In this document: positions 30,538 to 38,645 of the stretch, one piece after another
Numbering within the stretch: position 1 is the first letter of the stretch
How the letters are laid out: every line of letters begins with the position of its first letter
DNA from: Deltaproteobacteria bacterium
GTDB taxonomy: Bacteria > Myxococcota_A > UBA796 > SXON01
Direction of reading: 5' to 3'
Length of the DNA stretch: 64,000 bases
Assembly: GCA_947445035.1 (NCBI GenBank)
Contig: CANFCK010000021.1
Span: 18,482-82,481 of the forward strand
Program-made: the position numbers and the translations under genes
Notes under the pieces: model-generated
What the model was told of the DNA's origin: nothing
Seen by the model: the letters and a program-made list of their open reading frames with translations, nothing else
Databases searched by the model: none

Positions 30538-31563
30538 TCAGCGACCTGGTCCCGAGGCCTGCAGCACCGTCCGGATGGCGTAAATCGGCTTCTTCTGGGT
30601 TTCGTGGTAGGTCCGCACCACCAGCTCGCCGATGAGGCCCATGCTCAGGAACTGCACCCCAACGATGACCAGCAGCACGGCCAGGGTCAGCAGGGGGCGA
30701 TTGCCGAGGGTCTGACCCTGAAACAGCTTCTCATAGCTGAGCCAGAACCCGAGCAGCACGCCGAGGAAGGACGAACCAAGACCGAGGGTACCGAAAATGT
30801 GGAGCGGACGGGTGGAATAGCTGAGCAGGAAGCGGACCATCAGCAGATCGAGGAACACCTTGGTGGTGCGGGAGACGGTGTTCACCAGCCCGGTGTACTT
30901 GGAGGTCCCGAGCGCGCGGGAGCGATGGTTGACCGGCATCTCCACCAGGCGGATGCCCAGGCTACTCGCCACCGCGGGGATGAAGCGGTGCAACTCCCCG
31001 TACAGGCGCACGTTCTTGACCACGTCCCGATGGTAGACCTTGAGCGAACAGCCGTAATCGTGAAGGGCTACGCCGGTAACCGTCGCAATGAGCCAGTTGG
31101 CCACCTTCGATGGGAGCTTCCGCGTCAGCATCGTGTCCTGCCTGCGGACGCGCCAGCCGCTCACGATGTCGTAGCCTTCCTCGGCCTTCGCCAGCAACGC
31201 CGGGATGTCGGCCGGGTCGTTCTGCAAATCGGCGTCGATCGTGGCCACCCATTCACCGAGCGACAGGTCGAAGCCGGCGGTGAAGGCAGGTGTCTGTCCA
31301 AAGTTTTTGCGGAATCGAATCACGCGCCACCGCGAGTCGCGTGCCTGTACCGCACTCAGGGCCGCGAACGAGCCGTCCCGGCTGCCGTCGTCGATCGCCA
31401 GCACCTCGTAGGACCGGCCCAGGCTCGCGAGCGCCGCCGTGAGCTCGGCGTAGAGCCCGGGAATGTTCGCCTCCTCGTCGAAGATCGGCACGACGACGGA
31501 GAGGTAGGGCAGCCCCGCGTCGTGCGAGGCGCGCGCGTCGGAGCTGGCGGTATCGGACGACAT
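30538..31563 (-). CDS. GT2 glycosyltransferase, polyprenyl-phosphate type (DPM1/ArnC/GtrB-like)
   Basis: The ATG at 31563 gives 341 residues; the frame continues upstream but overlaps the next gene. The GT-A fold starts at about residue 20 with LSVVVPIFDEEANI. Nucleotide-sugar motifs are IDDGSRDGS and the D-x-D-type IDADLQNDP. The phrase HDYGCSLKVYHRDV near residue 170 is characteristic of enzymes that load a sugar onto undecaprenyl or dolichyl phosphate. Two C-terminal membrane helices (about 260-320) anchor it in the cytoplasmic membrane. The product, a polyprenyl-phosphate sugar, is the donor used by GT-C enzymes such as the one encoded divergently at 32661. Confidence 0.9.
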   Translation of the reverse strand: MSSDTASSDARASHDAGLPYLSVVVPIFDEEANIPGLYAELTAALASLGRSYEVLAIDDGSRDGSFAALSAVQARDSRWRVIRFRKNFGQTPAFTAGFDLSLGEWVATIDADLQNDPADIPALLAKAEEGYDIVSGWRVRRQDTMLTRKLPSKVANWLIATVTGVALHDYGCSLKVYHRDVVKNVRLYGELHRFIPAVASSLGIRLVEMPVNHRSRALGTSKYTGLVNTVSRTTKVFLDLLMVRFLLSYSTRPLHIFGTLGLGSSFLGVLLGFWLSYEKLFQGQTLGNRPLLTLAVLLVIVGVQFLSMGLIGELVVRTYHETQKKPIYAIRTVLQASGPGR

Positions 31564-31579
31564 TCGGCTGCGCGGGTGC

Positions 31580-32557
31580 CTAACGCGCTGGCGCACGCTC
31601 GGGCGAGCGACCCCGACGATCAAGGTAAAGCCAGCACAAGCCCGCGAACACCGCGGAGTAGCCCAGCGTGAGCACCTGCGCAGCGACCGCGGTGACGATC
31701 GCGTCGTCCTCGGCGACGCCCACCCACACGAAGCCGGCCACCCACGCGACTTCGAGCGTCCCGAATGATCCAACGCTTGCGATGGGAAGCGCCGCCCCTA
31801 TCTGCGCGATCGACGCGCCGATCAGCAGTTGCAACGGCTCCAACTGTACCCCGAACGCCCGCGGCAGCATCCCCAACAGTACGGTTTGCACGACGAAGAT
31901 GCCAATGGACCACGCCGCCACGGAGACGTGCTGCCCCCGGGTGAGTCCGGCCATGTTGGCCAACATCTCCTCCAGGCGAGCCCCGGTGCGTGCGACCGCC
32001 GGGATCCGGGCGAGTCCGACGGCCGTCGCGACGCGCATCGCCAACGAAGTGCCAAGGCGAAGCCAGCTGCGAAACCCGAAGAGCAGAAGCGCCAACGCGA
32101 CGAGCAGGGCCGCCGCTCCTCCTTGCCATGCCTGGCTGGGACCGGCGAACGCGATGGCGCCCACCGTGCCCGCGCCGCTGATCAGGCACAAATCGATCAA
32201 CCGCACCAGCAGCAGGGCGACCAGCGTGTGGCCGGCATCCTCGCCCGCGTACCGGCCCAGAAGGTAAGGCATGGCGAACTCCCCAAGCCGGAAGGGCGTC
32301 ACGCGGGTGAGGAACCCCTGGGCGGCGACCGCGGCGGTGGCTGCGCCCGGGTCGGGACGCTGCATCAGCGCCGAGAACCGCATCCCTCGCATGCCGAGGA
32401 CCACGCCCGACAGGAGCGCGGAGGCAGCAAGCCAGCGTAGGTCCGCGCTTGAGAGGCGCTCCAGGGCGGTCGCCGTGGCGAGTCGGGAGAGCACCGCCGC
32501 GAGCAGTGCCCCCGACACCAAAACCGCCATCGCCAACCGTAGCGCCGGGGCCCTCAC
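31580..32557 (-). CDS. lysylphosphatidylglycerol-synthase-TM/YbhN-like flippase family protein
   Basis: A GTG at 32557 gives 325 residues that start directly with a membrane helix; the frame is open to another GTG at 32623. The protein is almost entirely hydrophobic with about eight helices. The family hallmark is RVTPFRLGEFAMPYLLGRYAGE and the later GASIAQIGAALPIASVGSFGTLEVAW (PxxxG-rich loop). Members (AglD/YbhN/LPG_synthase_TM) are thought to move or flip lipid-linked sugars or other lipids; none of the soluble aminoacyl-transferase part is present. It is the first gene of the minus-strand glycan run, 16 bp upstream of the GT2 gene. Confidence 0.85.
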   Translation of the reverse strand: MRAPALRLAMAVLVSGALLAAVLSRLATATALERLSSADLRWLAASALLSGVVLGMRGMRFSALMQRPDPGAATAAVAAQGFLTRVTPFRLGEFAMPYLLGRYAGEDAGHTLVALLLVRLIDLCLISGAGTVGAIAFAGPSQAWQGGAAALLVALALLLFGFRSWLRLGTSLAMRVATAVGLARIPAVARTGARLEEMLANMAGLTRGQHVSVAAWSIGIFVVQTVLLGMLPRAFGVQLEPLQLLIGASIAQIGAALPIASVGSFGTLEVAWVAGFVWVGVAEDDAIVTAVAAQVLTLGYSAVFAGLCWLYLDRRGRSPERAPAR

Positions 32558-32660
32558 GCTCGAAACGGCTCCGCTGGGCTGCACGGCGCAGCCTACATCG
32601 CGCCTCGCACCCGCGCCAAGCACGGCGTTACCCCACCAGGCGGCCGGTTACGTTCGGCGC

Positions 32661-34244
32661 ATGAAACTCACCGGGCGCGCCTTCCTCGCCGCGCCATGGG
32701 CGCGCATGGCCGCCGTCGCCACGCTGGTTGGCGCCGCGGCGGGATGGCTCGTCTACGGTGTTCAGTTTCGTAGCATCAGCACCGACGATGGGATCTCGCT
32801 GATGGCCGCTGCCGCCATCCGCGACCAAGGCTTGCCGCTGCTGCCCTCCGGCCAGCTGTACAACCGCGCCTACCTCGCACACTATGTGCTTGCGTTGTCC
32901 ACCGGCATATTCGGCACGGGTGACGTGGGTATCCTGCTGCCGAGCCTCGTCGCGGGTGTGGGAACGCTGGCCCTCGTCCACGAGATCGGTCGGCGTATGC
33001 TCGGCTCCTCAGGAACGGGACTCCTCGCGGCGTTCCTGCTCGCGTGCAGCAGCATGCAGATGGCCTACTCCGTCAGCCCTCGCATGTACGGGCTGCTGAC
33101 GTTTTTCACAACCTGGGCGACGTACGCCGCGTGGCGGGGCTTTGGCGAGGGGTCGCGACGCCACCGGATCCTTGCCCTCTGGGTCCTCGCCCTCGGGCTC
33201 CAGTGTGAGCGCGGAGCGGGCACACTCGTGGCGGCGGTGCCGCTGGCATTGTTCGCGATAGAGCCCGCACCGCTACGGACGCGATTGACCGCGATCATCC
33301 GGCGTCATCCCATTGGCGTGCCGGAATGGTCCAGCGCCCTGGTGTTGGCCGGCAGCATGGCGCTCGCCGTGTTCCAGCCGGCGAACGCGCTTCGCGTGGT
33401 CATCGGCTCGGGCGGGAATCCGCCCGACTTCTTCGAGTTTTCCCTTTCCCCCACCCGCTTCTTCTGGCATCTGCTGCACCTCGACGGAATGCTCACCGGC
33501 ACGCTGGGGCTGGCTTTGCTCGGTGCGATCACCGCCGCTGGGGGAGCGCCCGGCGCGCGCTTCCTGCTGGTGATGCTCGCCGTCCCCTTCGTGCAGGTGG
33601 CGCTGGTCATGGACCAGACCGGGCACCGCATCGTATTGTTCCTGCTGCCGCTCTACGCACTATTCGTGGCCTTCGGGCTTGCGAGCCTCGTTGCAGCGAT
33701 ACGCGATCGGAGCCTGCCGCCGCGGTTGCTGATCGCGACGTTGCTGGCGGGCGCGCTCCAGGGGGGCGCCGTCCTGGTGGCCGCCCAGCGCCCCAAGGCG
33801 ATGAAGGCGGTGTACGCGTCCGGCTACCTGCTCCCCGACCAGTCGCGGCAGGGCCACCCCGAGATCGAGCGGGAGCTGCGATGGCTGCGCACCCAGGTGG
33901 CGGACGAGGACCTGGTCCTCACGAGCAATCCCTGGATCTCGGACCACTATGTCGGAAAGACCGATGGGATCATTCGGCAACACCCGAACGGCGCCCGCGG
34001 CTTCACGACCTTTCCGGAACCCCGAGACGAGTACTTCGGCGCCCTCATCTACGACCAGATCGAGGAGCTGGACACCCTTCTGGCGGGCCTGGCACGGAGC
34101 CAGCGTGTGTGGATCGTGCTCGACACCAAGGCCGACGTCTACTGTTCGTCCGAATTTCGCGCGGGTGTGGCCGCGCGACTGACCAGGGTCAACAAGAGTC
34201 GTCGAGTGCGCATCTACGCGTCGGCGCAGCCGGTCCCGCCGTAG
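32661..34244 (+). CDS. GT-C type membrane glycosyltransferase (GT39/ArnT-like)
   Basis: The ATG at 32661 gives 527 residues with about ten to twelve membrane helices. The first periplasmic loop carries the acidic pair STDDG right after helix 1. That is the catalytic site of polyprenyl-phosphate-sugar dependent enzymes such as PMT and ArnT. The phrase YNRAYLAHYVLAL and the Arg/Met-rich loop YSVSPRMYGLLTFF match the same family. The last 110 residues form a soluble periplasmic domain. It would take sugars from the lipid-linked pool made by the GT2 enzyme and put them on a lipid, glycan or protein acceptor. It is divergent from the flippase-family gene, with a 103-bp gap between the two starts. 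Confidence 0.85.
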   Translation: MKLTGRAFLAAPWARMAAVATLVGAAAGWLVYGVQFRSISTDDGISLMAAAAIRDQGLPLLPSGQLYNRAYLAHYVLALSTGIFGTGDVGILLPSLVAGVGTLALVHEIGRRMLGSSGTGLLAAFLLACSSMQMAYSVSPRMYGLLTFFTTWATYAAWRGFGEGSRRHRILALWVLALGLQCERGAGTLVAAVPLALFAIEPAPLRTRLTAIIRRHPIGVPEWSSALVLAGSMALAVFQPANALRVVIGSGGNPPDFFEFSLSPTRFFWHLLHLDGMLTGTLGLALLGAITAAGGAPGARFLLVMLAVPFVQVALVMDQTGHRIVLFLLPLYALFVAFGLASLVAAIRDRSLPPRLLIATLLAGALQGGAVLVAAQRPKAMKAVYASGYLLPDQSRQGHPEIERELRWLRTQVADEDLVLTSNPWISDHYVGKTDGIIRQHPNGARGFTTFPEPRDEYFGALIYDQIEELDTLLAGLARSQRVWIVLDTKADVYCSSEFRAGVAARLTRVNKSRRVRIYASAQPVPP

Positions 34245-34322
34245 CAGCAGACCGGGCCACTCGTCCACGAGGAAGCGGGGTGGTCTGGGCGGCTCGGGGC
34301 GTCGCGTAGGGGACGGAGGCGC

Positions 34323-36266
34323 TCAGGGCACCGCGTCGCAGTTCCCTTCCGCACACAGGCAGGCGCCGACGCAGTAGTTGACGATCTCGCCGGTCTCGAA
34401 GAAGTGTGCCATCTGCTCCTGGCCGGCAAAGGCCCGGCGCGTGTCCTCGTGCGTGTCGAACTCGTCGTTGGGCGGAGTGTTGTCCTGCGGCACCACGGGC
34501 GCGCCGTGGTCGTACTCGGTGATGGCACTGCCGGTGACGGGGCCGTCCACGGAGGCGATTCCCCAGAGCTCGACCAGCGGAACATTGGGGTTGGTAGCAC
34601 CATAAGCGCGGGCCATGTTGTGGGCGCCGAGGGTCGTGACCTGGGCATCGCCGATGGCGTCCTGCAATAGGATCTGTTTGGCACTGACCCCGGGAAGGGG
34701 CTCGGCGTTCATCTGCCGACCCAGCCCGCCCGCCTCGCCCGGGTCCCAGATCTGCTGGATGAGCGCCATCCACAAGACCAGGTCACGTTCGTCATCGTAG
34801 ACCGACTGGAACATCGCGAAGAAGGGCACGAAGTCGGAGCTCCGCGTCAGCAGGATCGAGTAGGGCATGCCGCCGACCCCGAGGGTGGCACGCTCGATTT
34901 CCGGGGAGCTGGCGACGTACCCCCCCCCGAGGATCGCGCCCTGGGAATTGCCGTAGTAGACAACGTCGCTGGCGTCGATGAGCGCGGTGCCCTCGACCCT
35001 CATCGCCTCGTCGCGGACCATGGCGCCCTGCATCATCCAGATTGCCGCCGCGAACTCGAGGTAGCCCTGTTGGGTACGCTCGGCGATGGTGGCAAAGCGG
35101 CCGAGATCCTGAACCAGCATCAGGGTGATCGCATCGACGTCATCCTCCTTCATGCCGGTCCAGTCGACCGCGAACAGGATGTAGCCGTACCGGTCGGCCA
35201 CCTCGGCGAGGTAGCCGCTGTGCACCTCGTCCTGGCCGCCGAGCAGGCCGTGGCCGTACTGCAGGAGCTGGAGCGGCCGCGGGTTGGTCTGGGCGGTGCG
35301 CGGAACGACGATCGTGAAGGGAACCGTCGTCTCCCCGTTATACGTTGGCATGCCCGACGAGTCGCGTGTGAGCAGGGTGTCGGAGCTGTCGGTCTCGGTG
35401 TAGAGCGGCACCGTCATCCGCCCGTGGATGCGCTTCCACGTGTGAAGCTCCTGCTCAGGGGTGAACTCCTGGACCTCGTCGATGACGTAGGGCGGGCCGT
35501 CGGCGCCCACGCGCTCTTTGGCGTCGGTGCGCATGAACTGGATGCGACCGGCGACGGACTCGGCCGACTTGATCGTGAAGTCCCACGCAATGTGCACGTC
35601 CTCCTGCGCCCAGTGGGCGTCGGTGAGCTTGCCGAAGATCTCTGCGTACAGGTCGCGACGACCTTCGAGGTCGAAGTTGTTGGTCTCCACGTCGTCCCGC
35701 AGCGCCAGGAAGCCCTCGCTTGGCGTGATCGGAGCGCCCGCCGCGTCCCCGATGTGGCGCAGGGCGACGACGTAACGATGGCCGTTGAGATACGGCGTTG
35801 CCGGCCGAATGTACAGCATCCGGCTGCCTTCGATCGCGTTGCCGGCGTAGTCGAGCTCGCACCAGACGGGGTGGCGTTCACCCGTGTCCCAGTCCACGAC
35901 GATGACGTCGGAGGCCTCAAGGAGGGAATCGCCGATGTTCGCGTGGCCGGGAAGCGTACCGATGGCCATGCCCGGGATCTCGACGATCAAGGGCGTCATT
36001 GGCGAAAAACCGTCGAGCTCGTTCCAATATTTCGGGTCAGGCTGGTAGCTGAGCTCGCCCTGGTTGGTGAACGGGAGGGTGGTCGGCCCCAGGTGCACCC
36101 GAACGCCGGTGGGCGTGGAGGTGTCTTCCCGAAGGAAGAAGCTGGACGGGAAGGGATCGGCGCAGCGCGAGTACGACAGCGGATCGCAGTCGGTGAACTC
36201 GGTGGCGAGCGGGTCGGTGGCGGTGTCACAGGCGACCAGGAGTACGGAGAGGAGGAGGCGCGTCAT
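34323..36266 (-). CDS. VolA-like extracellular lipase/esterase lipoprotein
   Basis: The product has 647 residues with a lipobox at its start (MTRLLLSVLLVAC, Cys 13). Residues about 20-330 match the N-terminal domain of the bacterial virulence-factor-lipase family (DPFPSSFF, LIVEIPGMAIGTLPG, GHRYVVALRHI). An alpha/beta-hydrolase domain follows: LQLLQYGHGLLGGQDE begins it, and the nucleophile elbow is YYGNSQGAILGG (Ser in G-N-S-Q-G). The family includes VolA, a surface lysophospholipase. Asp and His of the triad are likely in the last 150 residues (TTLGAHNMAR, ITEYDHGAP) but are not proven. The C-terminus is Cys-rich (CVGACLCAEGNC). It would act on the cell surface on lipids or esters. Confidence 0.8.
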   Translation of the reverse strand: MTRLLLSVLLVACDTATDPLATEFTDCDPLSYSRCADPFPSSFFLREDTSTPTGVRVHLGPTTLPFTNQGELSYQPDPKYWNELDGFSPMTPLIVEIPGMAIGTLPGHANIGDSLLEASDVIVVDWDTGERHPVWCELDYAGNAIEGSRMLYIRPATPYLNGHRYVVALRHIGDAAGAPITPSEGFLALRDDVETNNFDLEGRRDLYAEIFGKLTDAHWAQEDVHIAWDFTIKSAESVAGRIQFMRTDAKERVGADGPPYVIDEVQEFTPEQELHTWKRIHGRMTVPLYTETDSSDTLLTRDSSGMPTYNGETTVPFTIVVPRTAQTNPRPLQLLQYGHGLLGGQDEVHSGYLAEVADRYGYILFAVDWTGMKEDDVDAITLMLVQDLGRFATIAERTQQGYLEFAAAIWMMQGAMVRDEAMRVEGTALIDASDVVYYGNSQGAILGGGYVASSPEIERATLGVGGMPYSILLTRSSDFVPFFAMFQSVYDDERDLVLWMALIQQIWDPGEAGGLGRQMNAEPLPGVSAKQILLQDAIGDAQVTTLGAHNMARAYGATNPNVPLVELWGIASVDGPVTGSAITEYDHGAPVVPQDNTPPNDEFDTHEDTRRAFAGQEQMAHFFETGEIVNYCVGACLCAEGNCDAVP

Positions 36267-36333
36267 GCGTCGGCGCTATCATGAAAGGGGGGAAGGGCCC
36301 TCTCCCTGGCGTTCTCATGGGCCTGGGAGCTGC

Positions 36334-37265
36334 TTACGCGCCCCGCCGGAAGGCCTGGATCCCGGCGCCCACCACGACGCCGGAAAGCCCGAGCCACAGG
36401 CCGTGGAGCTGCGCCCAGGCGACGAGCAGTACGACCGCCACGCCAACCAGCGCCGGCCCCGCGCGCACATGCCAACGGCGCGAAGCCGCCGCGAGACCGG
36501 TGGTGACCAGCGCGAGGAAGCCATCGGTGGCCGCGGAAGCATCGACGGGATCGGCTCCGTCGCGCAGGGTCTCGAACATCTCGCCATGCGCGACCACGCC
36601 GGGTTGGCGGCCAAAGCGGGTGAGGTCGCGGTCGAGTCGGCAGGCGCCGAGAAAAACCGTGCGCCCCGCCACGCCCGACCAGGCGGGCCGCTTGTCCCAG
36701 TCGAAGAAGGGGATGAGGTAGGGCATGAAGACGTGCGTGTCTCCGCGAGCGGGCCACGCCTGGTCGCCGATGTGGAGCTGGCCGCCCTGGTAGCTGGCGA
36801 TGGGCGACCCGCGATGCTGCGCGAGCGCCACGGCCGCGAGGGGGGGCACGGCCGCGTCGATCGGCACCCCTACGACGACGGCCGCGGCCCCTGATCAACG
36901 GCTTTTCGTTCGCCGATTTGTACGTTGGCGGGGAGCATCGAGGGCGCGCCCAGCCATCCCACTGCGATCGGCAGCGAGGTCGCGGTGAACGTGGCCGCCG
37001 GGACTTCGCCGTAGTCGAAATCGAGCACCAGACCGCGGGCACCGCCCGCCTCCAGCGCGACGACCACCGCCGGAAGCTCGCCGAGCTGCGCGGTACGTTA
37101 GCCATCGGTCGACGCAGGGAGGCAGACCGTCGCGCTGCCTTCGCCGTCGAGAGTCTGAAGCGCTCGAACGAACTTGCCCCGCGCGATGAGATCGACGGGG
37201 TTGAGGTGACCGAGGACACCCGCTGCTACGGCCACGGCGGTCGCGTAGTACGAAAAAGTCGCCAC
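36334..37265 (-). pseudogene. decayed CHASE2-domain protein (internal TAA and frameshift)
   Basis: Three pieces on the minus strand read as one CHASE2 sensor domain once two lesions are ignored. From a GTG at 37265 the frame gives a membrane helix (SYYATAVAVAAGVLGHL) and NPVDLIARGKFVRALQTL, then hits TAA at 37098-37100. The same frame continues after the TAA with QLGELPAVVVALEAGGARG and LVLDFDYGEVPAATF, the CHASE2 strand-helix core. Around 36890 it must shift frame to continue as AAAVVVGVPIDAAVPPL, GRTVFLGACRLDRDL and VAHGEMFETLRDGADP, ending with two membrane helices near 36340-36450. No output domain is left. CHASE2 proteins are membrane sensors fused to kinases or cyclases; this one looks dead unless the lesions are assembly errors. 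Confidence 0.7.
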
Positions 37266-37350
37266 CCAAACCTCGGGGTGAACCTACGCCTCGACCGGTG
37301 CGGCGTCGAGGCGGCGTGAGGTTCGGCCGGTCATCGCCGGCTGAGCGGCC

Positions 37351-38130
37351 TCAAACGCCACGCCGCCGCGACTCCTCCACCCCGCGGCGAGCCAGTTCGT
37401 CCGCGCGCTCGTTCTCGGCGAGGCCCACGTGGCCGGCCACCCACTGCAAGCTGACCCCGGGACGAGCACGAAGCCGCAGGCGCAGACCCGCAATCAACTC
37501 CACGTTGGCCTTGGCCTTCCAGCCCTGGGTGAGTACCCCGCGGCAATACTGCGAGTCGGAAAAGACGACCGCCACCGACTCCGGGGGCTCGGCGGCCGTG
37601 TCCAGCTCGTCGAGCGCCATCGCGATCGCCGTCAGCTCGGCGACGTTGTTGGTGGAGAAGCCGAGCCCGCGGTGGCGCTCGATCACCCGGCCGTCGGGGA
37701 ACTTCACCAGGCAGCCGGAACCCGCCGGGCCGGGGTTCCCGGTGCACCCGCCGTCGGTGAAACAGCGAATCGCGCTGGACGCGGCCGCCACCTGCACCGT
37801 CGCCGCGGTCTTGGCAGCGCCCGCCTGCGCCGCGGTGCGCGTGCCGGCCGAACCGAAGCCACTGCCGCGGCCGGAAGGGCGTGGCGCCGGCGCCGGACCA
37901 GCCGCGCCGACTGCGGGCAGCGGAGACTCAGGGGCGGCGGCACCCGGAGGAAGCTCGACCGGTGCAGAGCCTTCGGGCTCCACCCGGCCCGCTCCCGCCT
38001 GGTAGATGGTGGCCCCCGCCTTGTCGGAATATCGGACCGCGATCCGACCGGCGACGGCGAGCGGAGCCCCGTCCGCATCGACTTCGGCCCACACCCGCTG
38101 ACCCTTGAACTTCGCGCGCGACCATGCCAT
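37351..38130 (-). CDS. rnhA: ribonuclease HI with N-terminal extension
   Basis: The protein has 259 residues. The catalytic RNase H fold occupies about residues 120-250 and keeps all four acidic metal ligands: Asp 126 (CFTDGGCTGNPG), Glu 165 (NNVAELTAI), Asp 192 (FSDSQYC) and Asp 244 (ENERADELA). The GHVGLAEN loop holds the conserved His. It cleaves RNA in RNA-DNA hybrids. The first 60 residues form a small basic domain (AWSRAKFKGQRVWAEV), followed by a Pro/Ala-rich linker. This resembles RNases H that carry an N-terminal hybrid-binding or other small domain, but the Trp-rich HBD motif is not obvious. It is transcribed toward the CHASE2 remnant. Confidence 0.92.
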   Translation of the reverse strand: MAWSRAKFKGQRVWAEVDADGAPLAVAGRIAVRYSDKAGATIYQAGAGRVEPEGSAPVELPPGAAAPESPLPAVGAAGPAPAPRPSGRGSGFGSAGTRTAAQAGAAKTAATVQVAAASSAIRCFTDGGCTGNPGPAGSGCLVKFPDGRVIERHRGLGFSTNNVAELTAIAMALDELDTAAEPPESVAVVFSDSQYCRGVLTQGWKAKANVELIAGLRLRLRARPGVSLQWVAGHVGLAENERADELARRGVEESRRRGV

Positions 38131-38168
38131 CGGCGTGAGCTAACCTTGCCCCCGGTGTAGAACAGCCC

Positions 38169-38543
38169 GTGTCCGATCAGGACCCGCTCCGCTTTCCGGT
38201 GGCGAGCTTCCACCGGGTATTCGACACCACTCCGGTGCAGGAGGTGCGGTCGCCCGACGAGCTACTGGACCTCCTCCGCGGCTTTCAGCTGCGAACCGAC
38301 ACCGCGGCCAGCGTCGAGCGAGAGGTGCAGCGCATCGACCGAGCATGCGCTACCAGCGGTTCCGCCTGCCGATGCCGAGCGCGTCTGCGAAGTCCATGCG
38401 GGCGCGCTCCTCGACCCCGGCGACGACGGGGATCGTGCTCGGTACGACGCCAGCTCTCCCGCCGTTGCGACGGGAGAGCTGGAGCGCCACGCAGCGAGGC
38501 GGGCGGCATGTCTGGGTGGGGTGAGGCGGCGGCGCACGCGTGA
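38169..38543 (+). CDS. possible small protein or gene remnant
   Basis: A GTG at 38169, 38 bases from the divergent rnhA start, opens a 124-codon frame. The first 60 residues look like real protein (SDQDPLRFPVASFHRVF, SPDELLDLLRGFQLRTD, EREVQRIDRAC). The rest is an Arg-, Ala- and Ser-rich stretch typical of non-coding GC-rich DNA and overlaps a long perfect hairpin. It may be the 5' end of a truncated gene or a short hypothetical protein. No family is recognised. Confidence 0.35.
   Translation: MSDQDPLRFPVASFHRVFDTTPVQEVRSPDELLDLLRGFQLRTDTAASVEREVQRIDRACATSGSACRCRARLRSPCGRAPRPRRRRGSCSVRRQLSRRCDGRAGAPRSEAGGMSGWGEAAAHA
38450..38482. other. perfect 12-bp stem hairpin
   Basis: CCAGCTCTCCCG (38450-38461) and its exact reverse complement CGGGAGAGCTGG (38471-38482) enclose a 9-base loop. 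There is no adjacent T-run on either strand, so a classic Rho-independent terminator is not supported. It lies about 150 bp beyond the end of the GT-radical SAM gene in a region with little convincing coding. Confidence 0.6.
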
Positions 38544-38645
38544 GCGGCGGCCCCGGCTTCGGCGAACGGGGGGGCGTCGGCAGGACCCGGGGGCGTCGGG
38601 TCAAACGGCAGGGCGAAGCGCAGCGGCGGCCGCCTCACCCCACCC
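38514..38645. repeat. 17-bp perfect inverted repeat around the 3' end of the GT-radical SAM gene
   Basis: GGGTGGGGTGAGGCGGC at 38514-38530 is exactly the reverse complement of 38629-38645. The second arm contains the stop codon of the minus-strand gene that ends at 38635. The 98-base spacer is very GC-rich and shows no convincing gene. The two arms could pair in RNA as an unusual 3' structure. Confidence 0.6.

Noticed and set aside
36064..36894. Plus-strand open frame spanning the lipase start and the CHASE2 remnant
   Set aside because: It is antisense to clearly coding sequence at both ends and has no recognisable domain.
37098..37100. In-frame TAA in the CHASE2 gene as a recoded codon
   Set aside because: TAA has no known Sec or Pyl recoding, and a separate frameshift occurs downstream; decay or sequence error is simpler.
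38285..38638. Minus-strand open frame of 117 codons after the GT-radical SAM gene
   Set aside because: Low-complexity Pro/Ala/Arg composition, no family signal, and it runs through the inverted repeats.
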